From a virus, in the IMG/VR virus record IMGVR_UViG_3300050821_002972, positions 1 through 30,287 of that record: a stretch of 30,287 bases of DNA; one strand, written 5' to 3'. Under the pieces are notes generated by a model, which saw nothing but the letters and a program-made list of their open reading frames with translations, had not been told where the DNA came from and made no database searches. A program made the position numbers and the translations under genes. This document shows, in pieces, positions 21,379 to 27,839 of this stretch (its first letter is position 1; every line of letters starts with the position of its first letter).

Positions 21379-21524
21379 CACTTCGCCGCCTTTCGCTCGT
21401 CGCGCTCTGTCTTCTCTTCGATGGCTTTCGCGACCCATTGCTTGAATACCATCCCGCCCTTGATTGCCACAATCCGAGCGCGTTTGAAAACGTCATCCGG
21501 CACTACCGTGTGAACTTGCGCCAT
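21378..21524 (-). CDS. Ribbon-helix-helix-like regulator, first gene of the cassette
   Basis: The 48-residue protein starts MAQVHTVVPDDVFKRARIVA, then IKGGMVFKQWVAKAIEEKTE. This matches the Arc/MetJ ribbon-helix-helix outline: one beta strand (residues 4-8), helix A with a basic face, a turn 'KGG', and helix B ending in a charged tail. Such proteins bind DNA as dimers and repress their own promoters. Its ATG lies only ten bases after the -10 box, and the promoter spacer contains a short inverted repeat, so autoregulation is likely. The assignment is from pattern only. Confidence 0.55.
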   Translation of the reverse strand: MAQVHTVVPDDVFKRARIVAIKGGMVFKQWVAKAIEEKTERDERKAAK

Positions 21525-21533
21525 ACGAGGATT

Positions 21534-21602
21534 GATACTACACGATACGTTCGGTATCTGTCAATAGCGTTTAGTCCCTAAATACCGTAGGTTTGTATCG
21601 TG
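21534..21602. promoter_or_regulatory. Phased GATAC/GTATC operator
   Basis: The 5-mer GATAC (or its complement GTATC) occurs at 21534, 21544, 21554 and 21595. The first three lie exactly ten bases apart, one helical turn, and cover the -10 box and spacer. 21544-21558 is a perfect inverted repeat with a five-base centre, and CACGATAC at 21541 is answered by GTATCGTG at 21595. Confidence 0.55.
21535..21564 (-). promoter_or_regulatory. Sigma-70-type promoter of the glycan cassette
   Basis: On the minus strand a perfect TTGACA (21564-21559) and TAGTAT (21540-21535) are 18 bases apart. Transcription would start about three or four bases before ATG 21524. Confidence 0.65.
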
Positions 21603-21616
21603 ATGATTCGGCACAG

Positions 21617-21646
21617 TTGACAGGCAGCTCGCAATGTCATTACAAT
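21617..21646 (+). promoter_or_regulatory. Strong promoter facing into the 3' end of the terminase gene
   Basis: On the plus strand TTGACA (21617-21622) and TACAAT (21641-21646) are 18 bases apart. The predicted start, near 21653, would give RNA antisense to the terminase large subunit gene. No plausible plus-strand protein gene follows. The remaining 21525-21742 gap shows no gene. Confidence 0.5.
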
Positions 21647-21742
21647 CGTGCGTTCGCGCGCGATAAGCCCGGAGATTTAATACTCTTGTGTTCTTCTCCC
21701 GCGCTTCGCACGGACGCGACCAGCAAGCTGTGCTTCGTCCCG

Positions 21743-23152
21743 TTATATCGGGCTGATCTGATACCCGCGCGATCCCATCTGGATGACCTGTTCACGGGGC
21801 ACGCACTTGCAGAACGCCATGACTTGCGCTTCTGCCCGATCTGGCGATGCGATTCCGCGTTTGCGCGCATCTTCCTTCGGCTCGACTTGGATTTGTCCGC
21901 GCGAGAGCTCCCGGTACTCGACTGCCGACAGTTGCGCCTTCACGTCCTCGTCAATCGCGCTGGGCATGTGCGACACGTAATTGATTTTGTGGCAATCGCG
22001 CAGCCGGAAATACGCTTCAGCTTTCGCGTTCAGAAACTGCTCTGAGTCCATCGCGGCCGCGCCGGCTTTGAATCCGCGCACATCGAAACGCTGGTCGGCC
22101 AGGTGCAGCGCGATGCCGTGGCCGACGCCAACCGTGTCCACCACCACTGGACCGAGCGCGTAGCCAAATCGCTTCAGCGCATGGATCCAGGCGACCAGTG
22201 ACCCGCGCGGATCCGCCTCACTCCACGCGGCGCGGTCCAGCACTATGCCATTTACGCGGGCGCAGGCTGCCGTTTCGTCGTCGCCGCCCGCCGCGACGTC
22301 TACACCCACCTGAACGAGGCAGCCCTTAGAGCGCCTTATTTCCTCTTCCGTGGGCTCGCGGTCGGCGCGCTCGATCCAGGCAAGCGAAAAGACTGCCCAC
22401 TGGCCCTGTGTCGGGAATTCGCCCATCACGCGGCTTTGAAAGCGGGGATTCTGCGGACCCCACTTGAAGTACATCTCCTTGACCCAGCGGCGCCGTGTGA
22501 GCCACGGGAACGGCGCGTAGTCAAGCGCCTCATCGGGGAGTGCCAGCAACTCTTCGAGCGTCAGGCCTTGCAGGTTAGGTGTGTCGAATGCGGAAATCGT
22601 GATGCACTGGTGGCCAGGAGTGGCGCGGAACTTCGCGAAGTCATCAAACACCGGACCGCTTGGCACGGTCGGATTGCAGAGTTTCACGACACTCACGTCG
22701 CCGGCGGATCGGATTCCCTCGATGGCGTCGTAAACGTCAGGGCCGACTCCGATTGCCTCATCGATGATAATCACGACGCGCTTGCCGTGGTAGCCCTGCG
22801 CATTGACGCCTTTCGCAGAACTGAAGCCCTGCGCGTAGCACTTCGGCGTGATCTCCCATCGCGTGGTGGTCGGGATCGGTACGCGGTACGGCAGCTTGTC
22901 GATTGCCTCGATCACTTCGCCCCAACCGGTCTTTACCTGGCGCAGCGTCGGAGCCATCCACAGCACAACGATTTCATCGTTTCCGCTGCATTGGTATGGC
23001 ACCATTCCCGAGACGACGAAGGTCTTTCCCGATCCGTGGCAGCCCTTGATTGAGACGCTGCGCTTGGTTGCGATAGCGCGACAGATCTGCTGTTGCTTGT
23101 CCCAGAGTCGGCGCCTGAGAAACTTGTGCTGGAAGGTTACTGGGTCAAGCAT
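21743..23152 (-). CDS. Terminase large subunit
   Basis: The 469-residue protein has the two-domain layout of phage packaging motors. The ATPase domain has Walker A GCHGSGKT (37-44) and Walker B VVIIIDEA (Asp131, Glu132). The RNase H-like nuclease has GVDVA (Asp285), VVVDTVG (Asp339) and SPDRAEAQVMAF (Asp438) as the acidic triad. It cuts concatemers and drives DNA through the portal. The ATG at 23152 overlaps the 3' end of the small-subunit gene by eight bases. Its stop codon ends within a short imperfect palindrome without a U-tract, so no terminator is called. Confidence 0.93.
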   Translation of the reverse strand: MLDPVTFQHKFLRRRLWDKQQQICRAIATKRSVSIKGCHGSGKTFVVSGMVPYQCSGNDEIVVLWMAPTLRQVKTGWGEVIEAIDKLPYRVPIPTTTRWEITPKCYAQGFSSAKGVNAQGYHGKRVVIIIDEAIGVGPDVYDAIEGIRSAGDVSVVKLCNPTVPSGPVFDDFAKFRATPGHQCITISAFDTPNLQGLTLEELLALPDEALDYAPFPWLTRRRWVKEMYFKWGPQNPRFQSRVMGEFPTQGQWAVFSLAWIERADREPTEEEIRRSKGCLVQVGVDVAAGGDDETAACARVNGIVLDRAAWSEADPRGSLVAWIHALKRFGYALGPVVVDTVGVGHGIALHLADQRFDVRGFKAGAAAMDSEQFLNAKAEAYFRLRDCHKINYVSHMPSAIDEDVKAQLSAVEYRELSRGQIQVEPKEDARKRGIASPDRAEAQVMAFCKCVPREQVIQMGSRGYQISPI

Positions 23153-23462
23153 CGGGGATAGCTTGCATGTACGCGCGGACGCTGGCCAAGTCGAGCAACT
23201 CGCGGTCGTTACCCTCGCCGTCGACGAAGCGCTGCTCGATGCTGCGTTTCTTCGGGTGGATGTATTGCAAGATCTCGGCGGCCGCGCGAAGTCGAATGCT
23301 CGAATCTTCCTTCGGGTCGCTGTACAGATCGATCAGTACGTCGGCCGGATCGGCGTTGCGCTCAGCCACACGCGCGGCGATGGTGGCCTTGTTTCCGGTG
23401 CCTTTCTTGCGACCGGAATTCGGCGGTTTAGGTGTGCCGGGCTGGAATAATTGTTTTGGCAA
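23145..23462 (-). CDS. Terminase small subunit candidate
   Basis: The only possible start in this frame is TTG 23462, since TAG lies at 23489-23487. The 105-residue product begins MPKQLFQPGTPKPPNSGRKK, a basic stretch found at the start of many small terminase-type and DUF5681-like phage proteins, then helical segments ADPADVLIDLYSDPKED and IRLRAAAEILQYIHPKKRS, a layout seen in TerS proteins where helices precede an oligomerising region. It directly precedes and overlaps the large subunit. It would bind the packaging site. Confidence 0.65.
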   Translation of the reverse strand: MPKQLFQPGTPKPPNSGRKKGTGNKATIAARVAERNADPADVLIDLYSDPKEDSSIRLRAAAEILQYIHPKKRSIEQRFVDGEGNDRELLDLASVRAYMQAIPDA

Positions 23463-23464
23463 AG

Positions 23465-23486
23465 TGTCCGCTATCTGTCCGCTATC
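23465..23486. repeat. Tandem 11-base repeat before the terminase operon
   Basis: TGTCCGCTATC occurs twice without interruption (23465-23475 and 23476-23486), directly upstream of the terminase small subunit start codon. It could be a protein-binding site, for example for the small terminase. Confidence 0.7.
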
Positions 23487-23501
23487 CTACCGCAAACCGC
23501 G

Positions 23502-23597
23502 TCATTTGCGAAGAGCACGCTCGCGTTCCGACTTCCCACAGTGTGGGCACCGCTCTTGCTTGACCTCGACTTTGCAGCGATGGCAGAACCAACTCAC
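23502..23597 (-). CDS. Tiny zinc-ribbon protein (31 residues)
   Basis: A GTG overlapping the previous stop (GTGA) opens a 31-residue frame: MSWFCHRCKVEVKQERCPHC followed by GKSERERALRK. FCHRC and CPHCG make a complete four-Cys zinc ribbon, and a basic tail follows. The exact overlap and perfect knuckle spacing support a real gene. Role unknown. Confidence 0.6.
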   Translation of the reverse strand: MSWFCHRCKVEVKQERCPHCGKSERERALRK

Positions 23598-23719
23598 TCG
23601 CGCCCCCTCGTTTTTCCAGGCGGCTTAATCTCGCGCGAGAACCCACATTCCTGACACGACAAGTATTTTCCGTTACTGACCGTCTTGCGCGAGCCACATC
23701 GAGTGCAATTTCGCTTCAC
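23594..23719 (-). CDS. Tiny zinc-ribbon protein (41 residues)
   Basis: GTG 23719 overlaps the stop of the previous gene. The product, MKRNCTRCGSRKTVSNGKYL then SCQECGFSREIKPPGKTRGR, has CTRCG and CQECG knuckles 13 residues apart, a classical zinc ribbon, followed by a basic Pro/Gly tail. It resembles the nucleic-acid-binding ribbons of transcription proteins. It sits in a chain of small genes linked by four-base overlaps. Confidence 0.62.
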   Translation of the reverse strand: MKRNCTRCGSRKTVSNGKYLSCQECGFSREIKPPGKTRGRE

Positions 23720-24087
23720 CCGCGCCCCCTGGTTTCGCGCAAATCAATGCGAGCGATCTGCGCTTCCACCACACTTCGCGCTTCGGCCAGTGTTTCGAAA
23801 CCCCAAATGTCTAGCGGATACTCTTCGTCCACCCATCGCTGCAGTTTCGCAAGCGCCGTGTCCAGTGCGACCAACTCCGATTTCGTCATGCGTCCGTCGC
23901 TTTCTCGCTCTGCCGCGGCGATAGCGGCGCGCTCGTACTCGCGGCCGGTGCGCACGTCGGCCGGCGTGATGCTGCACTTCCATGCGCGTGGCTTGCTCTC
24001 TGGCGTCCGTGCCAGTGCCGCGCGGATCTGGAGTTGCTCGGCGCGCCGCTCGTTGGCCATGCGCGTCTGATCTGATTTTCGCGTCAT
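23716..24087 (-). CDS. Small charged helical protein
   Basis: A 123-residue protein starting MTRKSDQTRMANERRAEQLQ. It is strongly charged and helical throughout, with CSITPADVRTGREYERAAIA and LDTALAKLQRWVDEEYPLDI in the middle. No known domain. The ATG at 24087 overlaps the previous stop. Probably a DNA- or protein-binding accessory factor of the early module, but that is a guess. Confidence 0.55.
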   Translation of the reverse strand: MTRKSDQTRMANERRAEQLQIRAALARTPESKPRAWKCSITPADVRTGREYERAAIAAAERESDGRMTKSELVALDTALAKLQRWVDEEYPLDIWGFETLAEARSVVEAQIARIDLRETRGRG

Positions 24088-24317
24088 AATTTCCCGTCAC
24101 TCCCACTCGCGTAGCCGCGATGTGCCTTCCTGCCTTGACTGATCTTCCGCACTTGGCCCGGGCCTCCGTGGTCGACGCCAGACACGTGGTAATCGCAGCC
24201 GCGCTGCATGTGGACCTTGTTGCCCCACCGGCCGGCGACGTCAACGCCACCGGGCCCCCAGTAGCCTTCGTCGTGCGGTTCGACGCCATGGAGGGCCACG
24301 TACTCATCGCGCGTCAT
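24084..24317 (-). CDS. Small glycine-rich hypothetical protein
   Basis: ATG 24317 follows an AGGTG ribosome site and lies within the end of the upstream small gene. The 77-residue product starts MTRDEYVALHGVEPHDEGYW and contains GPGGVDVAGRWGNKVHMQRG and several His and Cys residues. No family is recognised. Chosen over an overlapping frame because of its ribosome site and ATGA overlap at the 3' end. Confidence 0.5.
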   Translation of the reverse strand: MTRDEYVALHGVEPHDEGYWGPGGVDVAGRWGNKVHMQRGCDYHVSGVDHGGPGQVRKISQGRKAHRGYASGSDGKL

Positions 24318-24447
24318 TGGTCACCTTCGCTTTCCCGCACTCGCGCTCATGCTCTTCCGTCGCCTTGAGCGATTCGTCCAGCGTGCGACGCTCGAACCGC
24401 GCCAGGCAGTGGCGGCAGAACGTCTCGTAGGTTTCGGTGGTCCTCAT
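24304..24447 (-). CDS. Tiny CCHC zinc-finger protein
   Basis: The 47-residue product starts MRTTETYETFCRHCLARFER and continues RTLDESLKATEEHERECGKA. CRHC plus a later HEREC gives a C-x2-C...H-x3-C finger. The ATG at 24447 overlaps the preceding stop, and its 3' end overlaps the next gene by 14 bases. Similar small fingers are frequent in phage early regions; function unknown. Confidence 0.6.
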   Translation of the reverse strand: MRTTETYETFCRHCLARFERRTLDESLKATEEHERECGKAKVTNDAR

Positions 24448-24863
24448 GCGCTTCTCCTTCGCTGTAGCATTTCACGCTCGCCTTCTCGAATGAACGAACC
24501 GAGGGCGCACGTGCACAACGCCGAATAGTCGGCTTCGTACTCGCCTGCAGCCGTGACAACGCGGCGCGTCGATTGCACCCATCCCGTTCCATTACACGCC
24601 TCGCAGCCTGCGGGTGCACTTGACCGAGGATCGCGGATCGTGTGCGACGAAGCCACCAAATCGGCCGGCGAGATTGCACGATCTCGGGGAGTGTCGATGG
24701 CCGCGTCTACGACGGCTACGCAGTGCTCATCGTTGCGGCAGCAGCCGCGCAACACGCGCCGATACTCTTCGGCTAATCCGCGCAGGTCTTCGGGGTCTCG
24801 CGACGTGTACGGGAGCCTGAGGAGTCGATCTACTTGCTTTTTGAGAACTTGGTTGGAAATCAT
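24444..24863 (-). CDS. Hypothetical protein with CxxCxGTG zinc motif
   Basis: The 139-residue protein starts MISNQVLKKQVDRLLRLPYT and has helical N-terminal and central parts and two Cys clusters: RGCCRNDEHC (about 39-48) and PAGCEACNGTGWVQ (about 83-96) with a later CTC (residues 117-119). The CxxCxGxG knuckle is DnaJ-like. It overlaps the upstream replication gene by four bases (ATGA), so it may work in replication. Confidence 0.55.
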   Translation of the reverse strand: MISNQVLKKQVDRLLRLPYTSRDPEDLRGLAEEYRRVLRGCCRNDEHCVAVVDAAIDTPRDRAISPADLVASSHTIRDPRSSAPAGCEACNGTGWVQSTRRVVTAAGEYEADYSALCTCALGSFIREGEREMLQRRRSA

Positions 24864-25723
24864 TCATCAAATCCTTTCAACGCTTCTGTTATCGCATCGG
24901 ACCTACTCTGCCGCGCTGGTGCCCGTGAGCCATTGCGCGCTACTTCCGGTCCGCATTTATCATTCCACCGCTCTCCGCGCAGCCACGTCGCCGGTAGCAT
25001 TCGTGACTTGAACTCCCACTTGTCTGTTTCCTCGAATCGCTGGCGATACGCGGTCACCTGATCCACCAGGAACTGTGCGCCTTTCTTTTTCACGGCTACT
25101 GGCCATGCTTTGAGCGCGTCTTTCTTCGCGTCGTGGTTCCAGTAGAGCTTCCACCAGTCGTCGAACGTTGGCCCGGCTGGTACAGAGGGTCGAACGGGGC
25201 TTGGTGGAGGGGCGGATAACTGAAATTCTTCCGGCGCGCTGGTCGCGGTAGCGACATGCTTTTGTTCTTTTCCATTCCCTTCCATTCCATTCCCTTCTCG
25301 CGCGCGCGATAGGCACTTTTCCGCATCGTCCTGCGGGATTGTGCGATCTCTTAGATTCCTAACGGTTTCCAGTTCCTCTACCCAGCCAATTTGCACCAAA
25401 CGCGGAATGACCTCAGTGAACACTTTTGTCGGCAATCCAGACACCCGCGAGAGACACCGGCAGGTCGCCGCAAGGTCCTGCGGGATGTCGCCGCGCTCTG
25501 CCGCACTCTCCTGCGGGATTGTGCCGCGCACCTTCTGACGGCTGGAAATCTCTAGAATCGCGTACCACGCGCCGAGGTGGCCGGCGCCGTTCTCGTGGTC
25601 GATCAGTTCGCGGTACCCGGAGCCGTCCATCTTGTTGGGCACAGGAACCCACTCTAGGCGCTTTAGTTCGCGCGTGCGGTTGTTTTCAAAAATCTCGTTC
25701 CAGTCGCGTATGCGGTATGTCAA
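24860..25723 (-). CDS. Replication initiator-like protein (DnaD/replisome organiser type)
   Basis: A TTG at 25723 is preceded by GAGGG with a six-base gap. The 287-residue product has an N-terminal winged-helix-like region (residues 1-115: RIRDWNEIFENNRTRELK, HENGAGHLGAWYAILEISSR, then SGLPTKVFTEVIPRLVQIGW), a long Pro/Ser/Glu-rich linker (about 125-185) and a C-terminal helical domain with TFDDWWKLYWNHDAKKDALK and RMLPATWLRGERWNDKC. This is the architecture of phage replisome organisers that open the origin or recruit a helicase loader. No helicase gene is in the window. Confidence 0.65.
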   Translation of the reverse strand: MTYRIRDWNEIFENNRTRELKRLEWVPVPNKMDGSGYRELIDHENGAGHLGAWYAILEISSRQKVRGTIPQESAAERGDIPQDLAATCRCLSRVSGLPTKVFTEVIPRLVQIGWVEELETVRNLRDRTIPQDDAEKCLSRAREGNGMEGNGKEQKHVATATSAPEEFQLSAPPPSPVRPSVPAGPTFDDWWKLYWNHDAKKDALKAWPVAVKKKGAQFLVDQVTAYRQRFEETDKWEFKSRMLPATWLRGERWNDKCGPEVARNGSRAPARQSRSDAITEALKGFDE

Positions 25724-25841
25724 GTTTACCCTCTGAACTTCCGCGAAGGCGGCCCGGTCGGTTGGCAGCGGTCAGAGGTCGCCCCAACCGAGCCGGTCCG
25801 TACGCGGGGATCAGCCGCGCACTTAATTTCGCACATCCATT

Positions 25842-26039
25842 TTACCGCGCTCTCGCCGCGGCATCAAGGTACATCTTCGCTGTGCCACGAAAGTGTTGTG
25901 AGTTTCCCATGTTTTCCATATTCTTCAGCGCCGCGCGGTACGCCTCGTTCGGGCTGGCGCCGGCGTAGATCAGCGGAATCGCGATGCGGTCGAGCGCGCG
26001 TGCGGTCTTGATGATCGCTTCCTTTTCGGCGTTGCTCAT
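25842..26039 (-). CDS. Small helical hypothetical protein
   Basis: A 65-residue protein starting MSNAEKEAIIKTARALDRIA, followed by IPLIYAGASPNEAYRAALKN and a short basic tail. It is all-helical with one hydrophobic turn. The ATG overlaps the DpdA-like stop (ATGA). Its first residues resemble an 11-residue peptide encoded at the other end of the DpdA-like gene. After it come 118 bases without a gene. Confidence 0.5.
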   Translation of the reverse strand: MSNAEKEAIIKTARALDRIAIPLIYAGASPNEAYRAALKNMENMGNSQHFRGTAKMYLDAAARAR

Positions 26040-26773
26040 ACATAGTCCTCAATCAAATGAGATTGGTACTCGCACTCTTGACTGATCGTGGATACAAACC
26101 CCTGTGCCTCGCGCCAATCATTCGCGTTGCCTCCATTCCGCCGAGCTGCGAAACTCCATGCCATCGAATCAGCGGTCTCCAGTAGAGCGCGGATCACGCC
26201 ATTCGCAAGCGCCGTAGTCTTCAGACCGAATCCGTGTAGCCGTAAGTCCGGGCGCTCCGTTTTTATCGCGATCAGAACGTTGAGAATAGCCCTTGGGTCG
26301 CCGTTGCGCTTGCAGACACTGCCGACACCGACCCACGCACCCGGTTCCAGCCGGTCGCCATACTGACGAATGTGACTCACATAATCGTCAGGCGCATAGC
26401 CCTGCAGCACAGGCATGATGTAACAGCCTGTATCGCAGCGCAACAGGTCGTCATAGCGTGCAATAGTTAGACCCTGGTGGTCTGCAATGGTCATCCCCGT
26501 TTTCGCGAGCATCGCGGGCTCGCACATATAGTCCTGCGCGACGGCCGCCAGCAGGTTACCACACTGTTTCCAGCGCCGAATCTGAGCCGCGTATTCCTCG
26601 ACTGGTTCCGGGTATCCGCCATGCACCAAGATCGTTGAGAATGCCCCGCTATCGAGAATCCAATCCGCAACCTTGAAATCACTCTTGCGGTTTCGCAGGC
26701 GCACCACGGACACGAACGCGGCATTGAAGTGCTGTGCGTCCGATGGTTGGTGGAGTCCGACAAAAAACCTCAT
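26036..26773 (-). CDS. dpdA: DpdA-like deazaguanine DNA transglycosylase (TGT superfamily)
   Basis: ATG 26773 gives 245 residues. Motifs of the TGT/DpdA superfamily follow in order: LDSGAF (Asp41), IADHQGLTIARYDDLL (96-111), PVLQGYAPDDYVSHIRQYGD (121-140), VGVGSVCKRN (148-157), LRLHGFGLK (177-185) and ADSMAWSFAARR (201-212). Phage DpdA proteins replace guanine in DNA by a 7-deazaguanine, an anti-restriction modification. Precursor synthesis genes are not in the window. It is shorter than bacterial TGT and lacks the TGT zinc site. A cytosine methyltransferase gene lies directly upstream, linked by a tiny overlapping peptide. Confidence 0.75.
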   Translation of the reverse strand: MRFFVGLHQPSDAQHFNAAFVSVVRLRNRKSDFKVADWILDSGAFSTILVHGGYPEPVEEYAAQIRRWKQCGNLLAAVAQDYMCEPAMLAKTGMTIADHQGLTIARYDDLLRCDTGCYIMPVLQGYAPDDYVSHIRQYGDRLEPGAWVGVGSVCKRNGDPRAILNVLIAIKTERPDLRLHGFGLKTTALANGVIRALLETADSMAWSFAARRNGGNANDWREAQGFVSTISQECEYQSHLIEDYV

Positions 26774-26805
26774 ACGCAGGTTCGCTCTTTCTCGGCGTTC
26801 GTCAT
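26770..26805 (-). CDS. Possible 11-residue coupling peptide
   Basis: ATG 26805 overlaps the methyltransferase stop (ATGA). The frame reads MTNAEKERTCV and stops with a TGA that overlaps the DpdA-like ATG. It could keep ribosomes on the message between the two modification genes. It also resembles the start of the 65-residue protein after dpdA (MSNAEKEA), so it may be a decayed copy. Confidence 0.35.
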   Translation of the reverse strand: MTNAEKERTCV

Positions 26806-27839
26806 GGCTTGAGCACCCGTGCAATGTAACTCGCTAGGGGAAATGGAATCTTCGCGATCTGGGCGCTTGCTGCCTTGCGGGAGTCGGACTGAGAGGAATG
26901 CTTGGCGATGTCTTGATCGAACCACTCAGGGCCGCTGCCGTGCTGTTTGACGCCGTTCACTGGGTTCTTCCCCGTGCCTGATTCGGTGTTGTGCGCCACG
27001 TCGAACCAGGAGCCTCCGGTATTCTTCGAGCCCGCCAATTGCAGGGCGGCCGCCACGCTCTCTTCGTGCTCTGCCCCGTGGAACGAAGGCGAGGGGATGC
27101 CGTACTTTTCGGGAAAGTGAAAATTCCGGCCGGCCTGTTTCCGCGTTCGCCGCGCTGCCTTCACGGTCTGTCCGAACTGCGGCATTCCCGCGACTACCTG
27201 CCCGCCAACCATGGCCACGTCGCCCCAGAAATAGAAGCTCCCGAAGTTCGCGTTCGCTCTGCCGACCCACGGTTGGGCGCCCTTGACGTTCTCGACTACC
27301 ATCGGGATGTGTCGGCCGGCAGTTTCGCACGCCTCCCGCTGGATGCGAAAACAGGCGTCAAAGAGGGCCTTCAGTTCGGGGATGGTGCGTGAGCCGACGT
27401 ACCCTTCGGGAAACGCACCTTTTCCTCTCAGCGCCGCCGCAATCTGCTTTGCTCGACTCCAGGGCATCGCCATGTACGAATACTCTTGGCAGGGCGGGGA
27501 AGCTACGATGCAGTCGGCATTTCGGAATTGCTTGCCGTCCAGCGTGAGCACGTCTTGGATCACGAGTTGCGCGGGGTATTCTGACCACCCGCCAACAAGT
27601 GGCGATTCGCGCAGCCTGCGGGTATTCGTGGAGTGGAATGTCTCTCCCCTGAAGTCTGGATGCGCGGGGTTCCATATAATATTGCCGGCCTTTATGCCGT
27701 CCGACGAATCCGCCAACGCATGGGCCTGGTAACGGTGGCGCTCGATGTCGAATCCCACCACGTCCCAGCCTTCAGAAAGGAAGCCTTCCGACCAGCCCCC
27801 GAGCCCGCAAAAGAGATCAATGCACAGCGGCTTACCCAC
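26802..27839 (-). CDS. DNA cytosine-5 methyltransferase
   Basis: GTG 27839 (or TTG 27842) starts a 345-residue enzyme. Motif I is DLFCGLGGW (8-16), motif IV SPPCQEYS with the catalytic Cys117, and motif VI ENV (183-185). A C-terminal KIPFPLASYIARVLKP looks like motif X. Between them is a Trp/Gly-rich region with ASPP and FYFWGDVAMVGGQVVAG. It would methylate C5 of cytosine in a specific sequence, protecting phage DNA or competing with host restriction. No cognate endonuclease gene is adjacent. The 3' end is coupled to the DpdA-like gene. Confidence 0.85.
   Translation of the reverse strand: MGKPLCIDLFCGLGGWSEGFLSEGWDVVGFDIERHRYQAHALADSSDGIKAGNIIWNPAHPDFRGETFHSTNTRRLRESPLVGGWSEYPAQLVIQDVLTLDGKQFRNADCIVASPPCQEYSYMAMPWSRAKQIAAALRGKGAFPEGYVGSRTIPELKALFDACFRIQREACETAGRHIPMVVENVKGAQPWVGRANANFGSFYFWGDVAMVGGQVVAGMPQFGQTVKAARRTRKQAGRNFHFPEKYGIPSPSFHGAEHEESVAAALQLAGSKNTGGSWFDVAHNTESGTGKNPVNGVKQHGSGPEWFDQDIAKHSSQSDSRKAASAQIAKIPFPLASYIARVLKP

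Noticed and set aside
21680-21750. Short palindromes after the terminase gene (around the stop and near 21700) as a terminator
   Set aside because: Stems of four to six pairs with no U-tract on either strand.
21593-22045. 150-codon plus-strand frame following the antisense promoter
   Set aside because: Tempting because of the upstream promoter, but its start lies before the predicted transcript start and most of it is antisense to terminase, with a composition typical of shadows.
23482-23697. 71-codon minus-strand frame across the two tiny zinc-ribbon genes
   Set aside because: The two smaller frames have complete zinc knuckles and exact GTGA overlaps; this one has an Arg/Ser-rich sequence without a motif.
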